From Paragorgia papillata (Eukaryota > Cnidaria > Anthozoa > Scleralcyonacea > Coralliidae), in contig JAWNZC010000235.1 of NCBI GenBank assembly GCA_035771165.1, positions 733,501 to 797,500 of the forward strand: DNA of 64,000 nucleotides. The letters run 5' to 3'. The position numbers were made by a program, and so were the translations under genes. The notes under the pieces are model-generated. The model did no database searches, was not told the DNA's origin, and worked only from the letters and a program-made list of their open reading frames with translations. Shown here in pieces: positions 26,622-37,819 of this stretch. Every line of letters starts with the position of its first letter. Position 1 is the first letter of the stretch.

Positions 26622-27310
26622 TACTCGCGCTTATGTGAACGCGGTGATTTACACACACAATCTCTATGTTCTATACGACAGTAGTTTTATACGACATATA
26701 CTTCTATCCATAACCCCCCCCCCCCCCCCCCCCCCCCCCAAAAAAAATACTCGTTTATCCGAACGAGATTATTTGTACACACAATCTCTGTTCTATACGG
26801 CAGTAGTTTTCTCCGTATACTACTGTATTTTAAAAACCTAGCTAAATACTCGCTTATCTAAACGAAATTATTTATACACACAATCTCTATGTCCTAATAT
26901 GCGGCAGTAATTTCGTCGACATACTCTGTCTTTTAAAAAACTTAAATACTCGCTTATCCAAACGAGAGGATTTGTACACAATCTCTATGTATCTCTATGT
27001 TCTATACGGCAGTAGTTTTTTCGACATACTACTCTCTTTCAAGAAGAGAAAATATTTACTTATTCGAACGCGATGATTTGTACACACAATCTCTATGTTC
27101 TATAGGGCAGTTGTTTTATCGACATACTATCTTTGAAGAAGACAAAATACTCGCTTATCCAAACAAGATGATCTGCACACCAAACCTCTATGCTCTAATA
27201 TGCGGCAGTAGTTTTATCGCGACATACTACTGTCTTTTAAAGAGAGAATGTTTGCTTATTCGAACGCGATGGTCTGTACACACAATCTCTATGTCTATAC
27301 GGCAGTAGTT
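26622..27310. repeat. ~100-bp minisatellite, about seven copies
   Basis: Degenerate copies of a unit running AATACTCGCTTATCC-GAACG, TTTGTACACACAATCTCTATG, TTCTATACGGCAGTAGTTTT and a CGACATACTAC-type end begin near 26622, 26747, 26847, 26944, 27048, 27147 and 27250. The last unit ends just before the TATA-like box of the fibrinogen-domain gene, so the array lies in its upstream region. Confidence 0.75.
26714..26739. repeat. Poly-C tract
   Basis: 26 consecutive C followed by A7, inside the first minisatellite unit. Its length is prone to assembly error. Confidence 0.9.
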
Positions 27311-27339
27311 TTGGCGCCATACAATTATCTTGTTTTTAA

Positions 27340-27347
27340 TATAAAAG
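27340..27347 (+). promoter_or_regulatory. Candidate TATA box of the fibrinogen-domain gene
   Basis: TATAAAAG lies ~260 bases upstream of the first coding ATG (27609), directly after the minisatellite. A start site near 27375 would give a 5' leader of ~230 bases. Position only; no transcript evidence. Confidence 0.4.
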
Positions 27348-27608
27348 CGCTCTAGCCGTAATTCGCGAGAACTTCGAACGTCAACGAACAGGTACTCGAT
27401 TCAACTAATTTTCTAATTTTCAAAGAAAACAACGTTAATCGCGGAATAGATAATTAATGAGCTTCAATTTAATGATCTGAACTGACAGAATGAACTAAAG
27501 TTCATTTTAAGTGCAGCTTTGGCCAAGCTACGAGTTGCGTTTTCCATCAAGGGATATTTTTTTGTGGATTATAATTGTTGTACTTCAAAGGCCGATAACA
27601 TTTTGAGG

Positions 27609-27777
27609 ATGTACCAAGACAGAAATTTTTTTATCAAGTCTTCAGGTGCACGGCTGGTCATTCGCCTAACCTTTCTCTTTGTGCTATATTGGGCATTGAA
27701 TTTCCACCTTGTTCAATCCCACAATTTCTCTCCAGGACAAGCACGAATAAGTTACTGCTCTGATGCTAGTAAAAAAG
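27609..27777 (+). CDS. Exon 1: signal peptide
   Basis: ATG at 27609; the frame upstream has no other ATG. A basic n-region is followed by a hydrophobic core LVIRLTFLFVLYWALNFHLV and a likely cleavage after VQS. The exon ends AAAAAAG|GTACGT, phase 1. Confidence 0.7.
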
Positions 27778-27926
27778 GTACGTTAAACATAAAATACCGT
27801 TTATTTGGTTGGAAAAAAACCTTTGTCTTTCTCTAATTCTGACGATTTTAATACCTCTAAATTAAAGGTTCTGACGAATACAAAATTGACCGGTTTGAAG
27901 AACCTCCACTTGAGCTTATCTCTTTC

Positions 27927-28250
27927 TCGACTGTATTGTTTCTTTTGGAACGCTGCAGCTTTTAGTAGCTATAACGCCAGAGTATTTTACTCTGGCTAAC
28001 GCCAGACGATTTTACTCGTCAAGGAGAGAGTTCTCGGATGCCCTGAAGGGGTAATGACGCTTCAAAACCTATCTGATCGACCCTTTATCGACTGTATATC
28101 GGTTTTTTTGGAACGATGCAGCTTTTAGTATTTTACTCTGGCTATCGCCAGTTGATTTTACTCGTCAATGAGAGAGTTCTTGGGCGCCATGCGGTTGAAA
28201 AGCCTTTACAGCGTGGTGACGTTTATTCGGTTGGTTAGGTCGAGAACTAA
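27927..28250. repeat. Two tandem copies of a ~160-bp repeat
   Basis: The unit begins TCGACTGTAT and contains GCAGCTTTTAGTA, TATTTTACTCTGGCTA and CGATTTTACTCGTCAA-type segments; the second copy starts near 28089. The CGCCAG..GATTTTACTCGTCAA segment recalls repeats common in anthozoan genomes (recollection, unverified). Confidence 0.6.
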
Positions 28251-29112
28251 GAGCCTTAAACAGACGTGGAAGCATCGCCGAAAATGAGGTACAAGATTAA
28301 ATTATGATGAAAAAAATATCCCAATTTCTTACCGCGGAATTGCTCGGTGAAATATATATTTCGTCGGCTGTTTTTTAGTCAGAGTTTAATATTGTGGCAT
28401 TTGGGCCGAATGGACGTTTGTTTTGTGGAGGTCCAGTCAAATTTTGATGTTTTAAGCTCCAACTTCAGCTTTCATGTCTACTTAAACTGCTAAACTGGGG
28501 TTGTTAATGTGGACCCCAAAACGCAAATCGACTGAAGACCTCTCTTGTAACTCTGTTACGCCAGTGCATGGGCACTTAATACATTTCGGTGTAAAGCGTT
28601 TTTCAAATTTTCCATCATAAAACATTGACTGCTTACCGGGAAGTTTAACAGATGAGGATGAGCTAAACTGTATGTATATAACTGTCGATGCAGACAGAGT
28701 ATTAAAGAGCGTACACCTTTCCGTGCTATATAGACGGGTCTTTAAAATGTTATTGTTTTTCATAATAAATTATTAACAGCTTTAGGGAGTGTTCGCATCT
28801 GCTAGCGGACTAGAATTATATTGCGAGTTTACTATACTGAGAACGCAATTGAATTTAGATTGCGAATTCATTATAGTGAGAACGCAAGTGAACTGGATTT
28901 AGATTGCGAGTTAACGATTTTCTTTTTTGAATTATTCAGAACGAAAACTAGTCATCCACATAAAGTGTTCAGTTTGATCCAGTATAAGGGTCATTCCTCA
29001 TTTGTCCACTGTGCCACTAACGACACGCTCATTGCTTTTAAAATATAAATTGATTTTACGGCAAATGTTTTCTTAAATATTGCTCTTGTTTTCTTGTGTA
29101 ATTTTGATATAG

Positions 29113-29345
29113 GTCATCGTTTAAACGCTACGGTGTATGATGATCGTCATTCCCTGTCATGTATTGATTGCGTGGTTCAATGTGTTTACGAGCCGTGCTG
29201 CAGATCAATAAACTACAGAAAACGCGACCCTTTTAACGGGAAAGAAAATTGCGAGTTACTTCACGCCGTGGCATCCGAACAACCAGCTGAAGATTTAAAG
29301 GAACATAAAGATTACGATTATGAAATATTGCTTGAACCAAATAAA
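29113..29345 (+). CDS. Exon 2: PAN/Apple-like domain
   Basis: Acceptor TTTTGATATAG, donor AAA|GTAAGT. About 77 residues with the Cys pattern SCIDCVVQC...CCRSINY...NCELLHA, as in PAN/Apple domains, which bind proteins or sugars. Phase 1 in, phase 0 out. Confidence 0.7.
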
Positions 29346-29419
29346 GTAAGTTCGAAGTGAAAGCGGAAAACTTGTTTTGTCATTGAAACTAAAGAATTTT
29401 GTATGTGCGGGATTAGACT

Positions 29420-30836
29420 GAACAAAGAGAACGACAACTACAGAATGCATGATAACTATATATGCAACAAGAACTAGAACTATGAAACGAGAACCGCCGT
29501 ATAGAACGAGAACTAGATCCAGAACTTTAGAACGAGAACTATAGAACGAGAACTATAGAACGAGAGCTATATACAACAAGAACTAGAACTATAGCACGAG
29601 AACTATTTATAAAATAGGTTGCGTCTTACGCACGCTGTGATTGGTCAATTACCGTGTTTATATCAGGCTATGTAAACACGGTTGTGATGTCACGGCACAT
29701 TTTTTAGCCTTATTTCATAAAAGAAATAGAAAATGGATGCCCTGTGTTTATATAACCTGATGCAAACACTCGAGTGAGTTGGGAGAATTCGAAAGTACTT
29801 ATGTAAACCCTCGCCTACGGCTCGGGTTCACATAAACTTTCGAATTTTCCCAACTCACTCTCGTGTTTGCATCAGGCTATATAAACACGGGCGGCCATTT
29901 TCTATTTCTTAAATATAGAACGAGAACTATATAGAACGAGAACTTAGAACGAGAACTATATACAACAAGAACTATAGAACGAGAACTATATACATGCAAC
30001 AAGACGGGAACTATAGAACGAGAACTATATAGAACGGGAACTATAGGGCTATTAGAACTATAGAACGAGAACTATATAGAACGGGAACTATAGAACGAGA
30101 ACTATAGAACGAGAACTATATATAGAACGGGAACTATAGAACGAGAACTATAGAACGAGAACTATATATACAACAAGAACTATATGCAACAAGAACGATA
30201 ACTATAGAAAGAGAACTATATACAACTAGAACTATAGGAGAACTATATAAAACGCCAAATTCGCTGTAGATCTAGTCTATATAGAACGACTATATATATA
30301 GCGAACGAGAACTATAAAACGACAACTATATATAGGCCATGAGAACGAGACTTATATAGAACGAGAACTACATTATATAGAATGAGAACTATAGACCGAG
30401 AACTATACAACGAAAATTATAGAACAAGAACTGTAGAACGAAAAGAACCGCAGTAGAACAAGAACTATATAACGAGAATTATAGAACGAAAATTATAGAA
30501 CGAGAACAATATAGAACAAGAACTATAATGCAACGAAAATTATAAAACGAGAGCTATATATACGACGAAAATTATAGAACGAGAACTATATAGAATAAGA
30601 ACTATATACAACAAAAATTATAGAACGAGAACTGTAGAACAAGAACTATACAACGAAAATTATAGAACGAGAGCTATATATAACGAAAATTATACAACGA
30701 GAACTATATAGAACAAGAACTATACAATGAAAATTATAGAACGAGAGCTATATACAGTACAACGAAAATTATAGAACGAGAAATGTAGAACAAGAACTAT
30801 AGACGAGAAACTGCAACTATTACAACCACCATACAC
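29420..30836. repeat. Degenerate AGAACTATA / AACGAGAACTATA repeat
   Basis: More than 1 kb of imperfect short units such as GAACGAGAACTATATA and GAACAAGAACTATA, interrupted at ~29620-29910 by a TIR element. Units change gradually from GAGAAC to GAAAATTATAG forms towards the right. Confidence 0.85.
29721..29910. mobile_element. MITE-like inverted repeat inside the AGAACTATA array
   Basis: AAGAAATAGAAAATGG at the left end and its complement at the right. Inner arms (GTGTTTATATAACCTGATGC and GCATCAGGCTATATAAACAC) also pair, as do the CGAAAGT/ACTTTCG segments near the centre. Confidence 0.65.
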
Positions 30837-30926
30837 TAAGAACTGTAGACTTCTGAAGGAAAAATGAAAACTGTACTTCTATAGAAGTACAGTTTTCATT
30901 TTTCCTTCAGAAGTCTACAGTTCTTA
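30837..30926. repeat. Perfect 90-bp palindrome
   Basis: 45 bases from TAAGAACTGTAGACTTCTG onward are followed with no spacer by their exact complement. No mismatch seen. Confidence 0.95.
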
Positions 30927-31003
30927 TTTTTTGCAGCTTTGCTGGTTTAAAATGCTTCGCTCTTTCACCAAAATATGTTAAAAGTTTTTACTCATATCAC
31001 TTT

Positions 31004-31253
31004 ATTAATGATCCAACTCCTTATACGCATATTTTTTGACCATTAAGAATACAGCTATGACACACACGCAATGTTTTTTGTGGGAGAAGGGTTCGGGGAG
31101 AAGTACTCCGAATGAAAATTGTGGTCAGCCTCATCCCAACAACTCAACGTTACGGTCTTAGTTGTCCTAGGGGTAATAATCCCCAAGTAGGACTCTAGTC
31201 TAATGTCCTAGAGGTCGTAGTGGGGTTGAGGGTGACCTTTGGGAGCACTTCAT
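31004..31253. repeat. Split repeat B2
   Basis: Matches 31987-32376 from TTAATGATCCAACTCCTTAT to ...GAGCACTTCATCCCCA but lacks ~125 bp present in B1 (about 32205-32335). Confidence 0.8.
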
Positions 31254-31420
31254 CCCCAAACCAAATCTTTATTAAAATAGTAATGCTATATACAAAATTG
31301 ATTCATATATTACTTTAAGATAATAGAGTGTCCACCATAAGTCATTTGACGCAGTTCGCATGACAGACTCTAAGAGTAGTGTTTATGTGAAAACGTTTTA
31401 ACCCACATATACAGGTTGTT

Positions 31421-31560
31421 GTTTGTTGTTGTGTTGGGTTTTTTGGGGGGTTTTTTGGGGTTTTTTTTTGGGGGGGGGGTTTGGGGGGGGGGGGGTTTGT
31501 TTTGTTTTTTTGTTGGGTTGTTTTTTGTTGGGGTTTTTTTTGGGTTTTTTTTTGGGTTTT
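31421..31560. repeat. G/T-only low-complexity tract
   Basis: Runs of G and T with almost no A or C between B2 and A2. Frames across it give only Gly/Phe/Leu/Val peptides. Confidence 0.85.
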
Positions 31561-31603
31561 TTAATAAAGATGTGCAAAATCGTTGAATGGGTGGGATGGG
31601 TGG

Positions 31604-31987
31604 TAATTTGTTCGCTTTGCCGAGCTTACACGTAGCTTATTGTGTAAAGCTCTTGATCACAATGGTTCATATGGTGCGTGTTGAAGTCTTATAAGGACGG
31701 CTAGGTGAAATTTGATTGGCAGATTTTCCCGCGAAAAAGAGGAAATACCGTTTCCATTGGTTAGACTATTCATTGCCTTGTGTTCTACACGGGCGGAGTC
31801 ATGCTGGTTGGAAAGACTGACCTTTATACCCGTCTGGGGTTTATTTGAGTTGTTGACAGCTGAGAAATTGATCTTTGTCCGGACCCCTACCGATTTACAA
31901 GGTCTTTACGCAGCTTTACATCTTGCTTAGACGTTTTTGTCTCATTAACTTAAATTTATATTTGCTATAGGCTTATATAAATTGGCT
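31604..31987. repeat. Split repeat A2 (384 bp)
   Basis: Near-identical to 34670-35053 (CGGGCGGAGTC here, CGGGCTGAGTC there). Directly followed by B1. Confidence 0.9.
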
Positions 31988-32376
31988 TTAATGATCCAAC
32001 TCCTTATACGCATATTTTTTGACCATTAAGAATACAGCTATGACACACACGCAATGTTTTTTGTGGGAGAAGGGTTCGGGGAGAAGTACTCCGAATGAAA
32101 ATTGTGGTCAGCCTCATCCCAACAACTCAACGTTACGGTCTTAGTTGTCCTAGGGGTAATAATCCCCAAGTAGGACTCTAGTCTAATGTCCTAGGGGTCG
32201 TAGTTCCCCATGTTGGACTTTGCCCAAGGGGTAATGACCCCCAAGGGCATCCTACATGTCCAAGGGGTAATAGATCCCCGAGTTGGACATTTCTTACTTT
32301 CGACTAATTCTTATAATTACATCAATTCGTATGAGTCTATGGGGTTGAGGGTGACCTTTGGGAGCACTTCATCCCC
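31987..32376. repeat. Split repeat B1
   Basis: Full-length B repeat, abutting A2. It contains clustered direct motifs CCAAG(G)GGTAAT and CCTAGGGGTAAT. Confidence 0.8.
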
Positions 32377-32399
32377 ACAAATACGCAGAATGCGTATTC

Positions 32400-33415
32400 C
32401 CCATAGACGAACAGCCCTCCCCCTGAAAATTGGCCCAGATGCGTCGGTATATAGTTCAAGGCAGTCTGAGTTTTGCCATGAAGAAGATAAGAAAACTTGC
32501 ACCATTCCAGTTAACAAAAAACTGTTTCCACATCTCGAGATCTTTAAAAAAAAAGCCCGCGCTAAGCTTTATATGATGGTGCGGCTTTATAATATTTCTC
32601 GTCAGCTCGATCATTCGTTGAAAATTTAGAGTGCCTATTAGAGATTGAAGTTCTTTTAAAGTACATGACCGTTTGTTTTGAAATAGATCGAAAGCTGCCC
32701 GTAGGCGTTCAATTTTATCCGCAGGAAGACGTACTTCCATCCTGACACTGTCTAAGATAATGCCCATAAACTCGATTGCTGTTACTGGACCCAGTGTTTT
32801 ACCAGCGGCTATTGGTTGCTAATGTTTTTTAAAGTAAGCAACATGGCAGTTAAACTTTGTTGACAAATGTTATCATACGGTGGTGAAGGTGATGGTGGCT
32901 CAATAAGGAGAAAGTCATCAAGAATATGACACACAAACGAAATGTGACACTTATTTTGTAAGATCCACTCAATAGCGTCAGAAAGCTGGTTGAAAAGATA
33001 TTGAGCGCTCCTTAGACCGAAAGGTAATACTTTGTCATAGTAATAATATTTACCGTTCCTAAACATGCCGAGAAGTTCATAGTCGTCTGGGTGAACTGAA
33101 ATGAGCCAGAAGGCGGATTCAATGTCAGTCTTAGCCAGGAAACAACCCTGTCGGAAACGTTTTATGCCTTCAAGAGTTAATGCTTGTCGTGCCCGACTTT
33201 GGAAATGAAAGACGAAATATCGTGCGGAACTTAGCCGAATTCTTTTTTGGTACTAAACCAATTGGGGAGACATGAAAATTAGTAAACGGTGGGGTATCGA
33301 ATGGACCAGCCGCGCGGCCAAGAGAGAACTCTTTTTCCAAATTTGAAGTGACAATGTTTGGATGGGTAAAGGCGGTAGGCAAATGTTTTTGAAAATCTAG
33401 GGGTTCGCTGTCCAT
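32400..33415 (-). pseudogene. Broken reverse transcriptase/RNase H of the YR retroelement
   Basis: Pieces in several frames: VSPIGLVPKKNSAKFRTIF (RT start), KVLPFGLRSAQYLFNQLSDA and VCHILDDFLLIEP (RT core, LDD in place of YxDD as in DIRS-group RTs), RMEVRLPADKIERLR with LKELQSLIGTLNFQ (connection region) and LELYTDASGP (start of RNase H). Frameshifts separate them and RNase H is cut short by B1. Confidence 0.75.
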
Positions 33416-34089
33416 CGAATCCTATTCGGGCCCCATATCTTAAATTGTCACACGATTGTGAAGCGAACTGTGGGTCCGGGTGCCCAGCTAATGTGTCTTC
33501 TAGTTTAGTAGTAACTACGATAGGTGTTGGTATAAAATTTTTACAGACATTATTAGCATTTAGCTCTGTTGGAATTGCGCTGGCTATTGGATGAACGGTC
33601 TTCGTCTGTTCGCGGTCTTTGATATATAGACTGAACAATGACATCCAGCGTGTGCGCTGTCGCAGCGGTTACAAATATGGCGGTACGTACACGGGTTTCT
33701 TTTACAGATTCCGGTCCTATTGAAGTTGCTGCAAATCTATTTCTGACCAATTTAGAAATTTGTTTAACGCAGCTTTCCGACGAAACTTGAAGTCATACAT
33801 GCACCAACCCAACCCTCTGTGGCATTGCGCAGCGTGGCGAATGATGATAAGAACTCCTGTGCTCTATTTGGGAATTCATGCGTAAAAACACTCGTGTACG
33901 TAGTGAAGGCAGTCGTTCACTGTTCGATCTCTGCGATATTCGTGCTGGGTTGGGTGGATCTCTTAACTTTAATCACAGAGTTCTCAAGCGTTAACATAAC
34001 GGGCTCTTCGTCTGTTGTATAATAAATGGATTCTTCGGCAAACGTTTAGACAGTTCAAAAAACTCACCCGACTGAATTTGCTTCATGTA

Positions 34090-34653
34090 TCATGTGGCTG
34101 GTACATCGTCGAATGACTGTCCATATGGGAGATTGCTGTCGGCTCGAAGAATTGGTGGAGATGTGTACAGCGTCTCGGTGGTTAGGGCGATCGTCTCAGT
34201 GCGGTTATCTGTCATAAATTCTGCGGATTGTAGCGGTTCGTTCGGGACCACTGGACCAGACGAGCTTGTCATGGCTTGAACGGCAGCGCGAGCGGCGTTG
34301 GTAACTATCTCATTCACCGATTCTGGAATACTCCTCGCGACGAGACATTGTATTTGGTACAACTGGACGTCGTTCAGTAAAGGACTTTCGCTCGGAGGTG
34401 TAGATGGCGTCTCGACGCTAGTTGATGGAACATCGGCCGTGGTAGCGGTTTCGGTTGCATCGTTGTTCGTTGACGCATGTCGTTGCAATCTAGCGATCAA
34501 TGTGTTTCGACGGCCATGGTCGGGTAGACCTTTTTCTGCACATCGTTGGCGAATGATCGACGGCTTACTATCGTTGTTGGTGCCGGTAGCGTTGACGCAG
34601 CTCCTTGTCCGTCGTACAAATTTTTTGGCGTCTAACGAGAGGCATATCCTCAC
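34090..34653 (-). CDS. Gag-like protein with SAP motif of the YR retroelement
   Basis: 187 residues from the first ATG. Residues ~33-62 (SIIRQRCAEKGLPDHGRRNT then LIARLQRH) match a SAP DNA-binding motif. Ser/Thr/Pro-rich remainder. It lies just inside A1, the gag position. It may continue at the 3' side through decayed frames (33553-33750). Confidence 0.55.
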   Translation of the reverse strand: MRICLSLDAKKFVRRTRSCVNATGTNNDSKPSIIRQRCAEKGLPDHGRRNTLIARLQRHASTNNDATETATTADVPSTSVETPSTPPSESPLLNDVQLYQIQCLVARSIPESVNEIVTNAARAAVQAMTSSSGPVVPNEPLQSAEFMTDNRTETIALTTETLYTSPPILRADSNLPYGQSFDDVPAT

Positions 34654-34669
34654 AGAAGCGTTTTCAAAA

Positions 34670-35053
34670 TAATTTGTTCGCTTTGCCGAGCTTACACGTA
34701 GCTTATTGTGTAAAGCTCTTGATCACAATGGTTCATATGGTGCGTGTTGAAGTCTTATAAGGACGGCTAGGTGAAATTTGATTGGCAGATTTTCCCGCGA
34801 AAAAGAGGAAATACCGTTTCCATTGGTTAGACTATTCATTGCCTTGTGTTCTACACGGGCTGAGTCATGCTGGTTGGAAAGACTGACCTTTATACCCGTC
34901 TGGGGTTTATTTGAGTTGTTGACAGCTGAGAAATTGATCTTTGTCCGGACCCCTACCGATTTACAAGGTCTTTACGCAGCTTTACATCTTGCTTAGACGT
35001 TTTTGTCTCATTAACTTAAATTTATATTTGCTATAGGCTTATATAAATTGGCT
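34670..35053. repeat. Split repeat A1 (384 bp)
   Basis: The 5' terminal repeat of the minus-strand retroelement, near-identical to 31604-31987. Confidence 0.9.
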
Positions 35054-35548
35054 GTTATACTAGTATTATTAAATTATAATTTGTTTTTTTATTCCATTGA
35101 AATATCGTTTGACAACTTCGAGTTTAGGCCGCGGTCATATTTAGCCATCTGTCAGAAAGCACTCTATAATTTTACTTAGAGCAAAGTGAAAAGGTGGTAA
35201 ACTGCATGCCGAGAATAGTTTCATGAAACACTGACGTTTTGAGCGTAGCCCGTAAGTTCCGATCAGAGTAAAATGTGTCCACATTTCAAAAGTGAATTGT
35301 GTTCACATTACACAAGTGAAAATTGTTCGTATTACAAGGGCTCCGCTCGAAACATCAGTATTTCATTATAAAAAACTATATTCTCAGCAGTTTACCACCG
35401 TTTTACTTTGCTCTCTAAAACACTGCCTACGCAGCACTATACTTTTTTACACTCTATTTTACTTAGCTCTTCTTCTCAATTTTTTCTAACCAGAATTTTA
35501 AAATACAGTGGCTTAATTCCTCATTAAAAACATTTTACTTTGTTTTAG

Positions 35549-35657
35549 CCATTTGACTGTCACATATGTTCTTCATGTAAAAATAATGGAAGTTGTGAAA
35601 CATCCAAGAAGTTATGTTCATGTGATTCTAGTTTTAATGGAACGCAGTGTGAGAACG
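35549..35657 (+). CDS. Exon 3: EGF-like domain
   Basis: Acceptor TTTGTTTTAG, donor AACG|GTAATA. PFDCHICSSCKNNGSCETSK and LCSCDSSFNGTQCEN show an EGF-like spacing with an extra Cys pair at the start. Phase 0 in, 1 out. Confidence 0.7.
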
Positions 35658-35775
35658 GTAATAATGAACTGAGATGTTCAATTCAAACAGCTTCTATATT
35701 TAGGCCACATTGATTTTGTTTCTGCAACGATAAATTTTAGTAAACAAAGTATTAACGTTCCTCTACTATTTCTAG

Positions 35776-35898
35776 ACATTGACGAATGCAGTTTGAGCTC
35801 CAACCGCCGCCATCCAAATTCCACTTGCAATAATACTGTTGGTTCTTATACTTGCACATGTAATCAAGGATTTACTGGAAATGGAACCAACTGCACAG
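35776..35898 (+). CDS. Exon 4: cbEGF 1, one Cys replaced
   Basis: Reads DIDECSLSSNRRHPNSTCNN and ends GTNCTG. The second Cys, present in the four sister exons, is Arg (CGC). Calcium-binding residues D-x-D/E are kept. 123 bases, phase 1-1. Confidence 0.8.
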
Positions 35899-36167
35899 GT
35901 GATTAGTTCTTTTAGTCGAACATACATATCTGTTTTTATCATACTCATTATTTTTAGGTAATGATCATAGAAACTGAAACCTAACATTTTACACTTATTA
36001 TTTACCATGTACAGAATTTAGCAATTTTATAAAACTTCAGTAAGTTGACTTTTTATTTCGAATTCGATTTTTTTCAGATCATTGAATTTTGGACTCAAAT
36101 GCTTGATTTGTTTCTACTACGAGAAATTTTAGCAAACAATGTTTTAACTTTGTCTGATTGTTTTTAG

Positions 36168-36290
36168 ACGTTGATGAATGCAGTTTGAGCTCCAATCGCT
36201 GTCACGAAAATTCCACTTGCAATAATACTATTGGTACTTATACTTGCACATGTAATCAAGGATTTACTGGAAATGGAATCAACTGCACAG
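36168..36290 (+). CDS. Exon 5: cbEGF 2
   Basis: DVDECSLSSNRCHENSTCNN with all six Cys, 123 bases, phase 1-1. It has the highest similarity to exon 4, including the flanking intron ends. Confidence 0.85.
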
Positions 36291-36491
36291 GTGATTAGTT
36301 CTTGCAGTAGAGCATCATTTTATTATTTTTTGTTTTAGTTATTTAATTTTCTTATTTTGAATTGGATTTTGCTCAAATCATTGGATTTTATACTCAAACG
36401 GTATAGTTTTAACACTTAGCTACATTGATTTTGTTTCTGATACGGGAAATTTTAGTCAAACAATGTTTTAACTTTGTTCTATTATTTTCAG

Positions 36492-36608
36492 ACGTTGACG
36501 AATGCAGCTTCATTCCTTGCCACCAAAATTCCACTTGCAATAATACTGTTGGTTCTTATACTTGCACATGTAATCAAGGATTTACAAAAGATGGAGACAA
36601 CTGCAAAG
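36492..36608 (+). CDS. Exon 6: cbEGF 3
   Basis: DVDECSFIPCHQNSTCNNTV ... FTKDGDNCKG, six Cys, 117 bases, phase 1-1, acceptor TTATTTTCAG. Confidence 0.85.
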
Positions 36609-36800
36609 GTGACTAGTTCTTGCACTAGAGCGTTTTTATTTTTACCACGAATTATTTTCAGTAATTTAAAGGTTTAGTAAATTATTTTTTTATTTCCAAT
36701 TGGATTTTGCAATTATACAATTTAATACACAGACTACATTTTGTTTATGCTACTTGAAATTTCACTAAACAAAGTTTTAACGTTGTTTTATTATTTTTAG

Positions 36801-36917
36801 ACGTTGACGAATGCAGCTCCGACCGCTGTCAGCAAAATTCCACTTGCCATAATACTGTTGGTTCTTATACTTGCACATGTAATCAAGGATTTACTGGGAT
36901 TGGAATCAAGTGCACAG
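36801..36917 (+). CDS. Exon 7: cbEGF 4
   Basis: DVDECSSDRCQQNSTCHNTV, six Cys, 117 bases, phase 1-1. Confidence 0.85.
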
Positions 36918-37120
36918 GTGATTTGTTCTTCTAGTTCTCCAATTTCTTTATTTTAACATACGCAGAACTATTTTAAGCAGTTAAACATTTTGGTTTGTTT
37001 AAATTGTTAGAATTTTAGGTTGGATTTTTTACAGATGATAGGATATTGAACTCAAATTTATACCATTTTATATACTTAAACTAAATTATTTTTGTTTTAA
37101 CGTTGTTCTATTATTTTCAG

Positions 37121-37243
37121 ACGTTGATGAATGCACTTTGAGGTCCAGTGGCTGCCATCAATATTCTACTTGCAATAATACTGTTGGTTCTTATACTTGC
37201 ACATGTAATGAAGGATTTACTGGAAATGGAATCAACTGTGCAG
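37121..37243 (+). CDS. Exon 8: cbEGF 5
   Basis: DVDECTLRSSGCHQYSTCNN ... NEGFTGNGINCAG, six Cys, 123 bases, phase 1-1. Confidence 0.85.
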
Positions 37244-37397
37244 GTGATCAGTCCTTCTAGTTCAACAAATATTTATTATTTTGGCGTACGCAAAATTATT
37301 TTAAACATTTTGGTTAGTAAAATTGTGAAAATTTTAAGTAGGATTTTTACAGATGATAGGATATATACACAGTACTTATTGCTCTATTATTTTGCAG

Positions 37398-37403
37398 TCG
37401 AAG
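37398..37403 (+). other. Possible 6-base micro-exon
   Basis: TATTATTTTGCAG, TCGAAG, GTAATTG: strong acceptor and donor around six bases that would keep phase 1-1 (adding two residues). It may instead be the residue of a lost cbEGF exon. Confidence 0.25.
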
Positions 37404-37819
37404 GTAATTGTTGAACGATGATGATAGAAGGATATATACTGTATATAAAATGTTAAGCTAAGCTTTGGGCTTATATAACTTCGTAAGGTGGTTTTATTTG
37501 AGGGCTTATATTTATATTTTAACTGAGGAGATTTTTAGTCAGGTTTTTAATTTATATTTAGAAATAAAGTTGTAATGGAAAGGTGAACTTAGGAGGGTAT
37601 GTTTTGTTAAACGTGGGACGACTACAACCGTAAAGCTTATAAACGGGTTTCTTAGGATAGGAATTTTACGGTAATATAGAAAAATGTACAACAACCATGC
37701 AAGTTTCAAAAATGTCCTCTAAATCGTGAAAGGCATTGTTCAGGTTGATTCGATTTAGCTCTGTTTTATCTGTTCTACATTTCTTTCTGAAACTTCACTA
37801 TCTCGTCTTTACATGATAG

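Larger units (their letters stand above)
31004..35053 (-). mobile_element. YR-type retroelement with split direct repeats (Ngaro/DIRS-like), defective
   Basis: Read on the minus strand: A1 (35053-34670), gag-like region, reverse transcriptase and start of RNase H, B1 (32376-31987), A2 (31987-31604), B2 (31253-31004). A1-body-B1-A2-B2 is the split-direct-repeat order of Ngaro/PAT-type elements. The 384-bp A copies differ at one visible base, so insertion is recent or copies were homogenised. No tyrosine recombinase frame is present, and RT frames are broken, so this copy is defective. It lies in the 6.2-kb intron of the fibrinogen-domain gene, antisense to it. Confidence 0.75.

Noticed and set aside
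31712..31930. 72-codon frame, repeated at 34778-34996
   Set aside because: It lies inside the non-coding A repeats of the split-repeat retroelement and is identical only because the repeats are.
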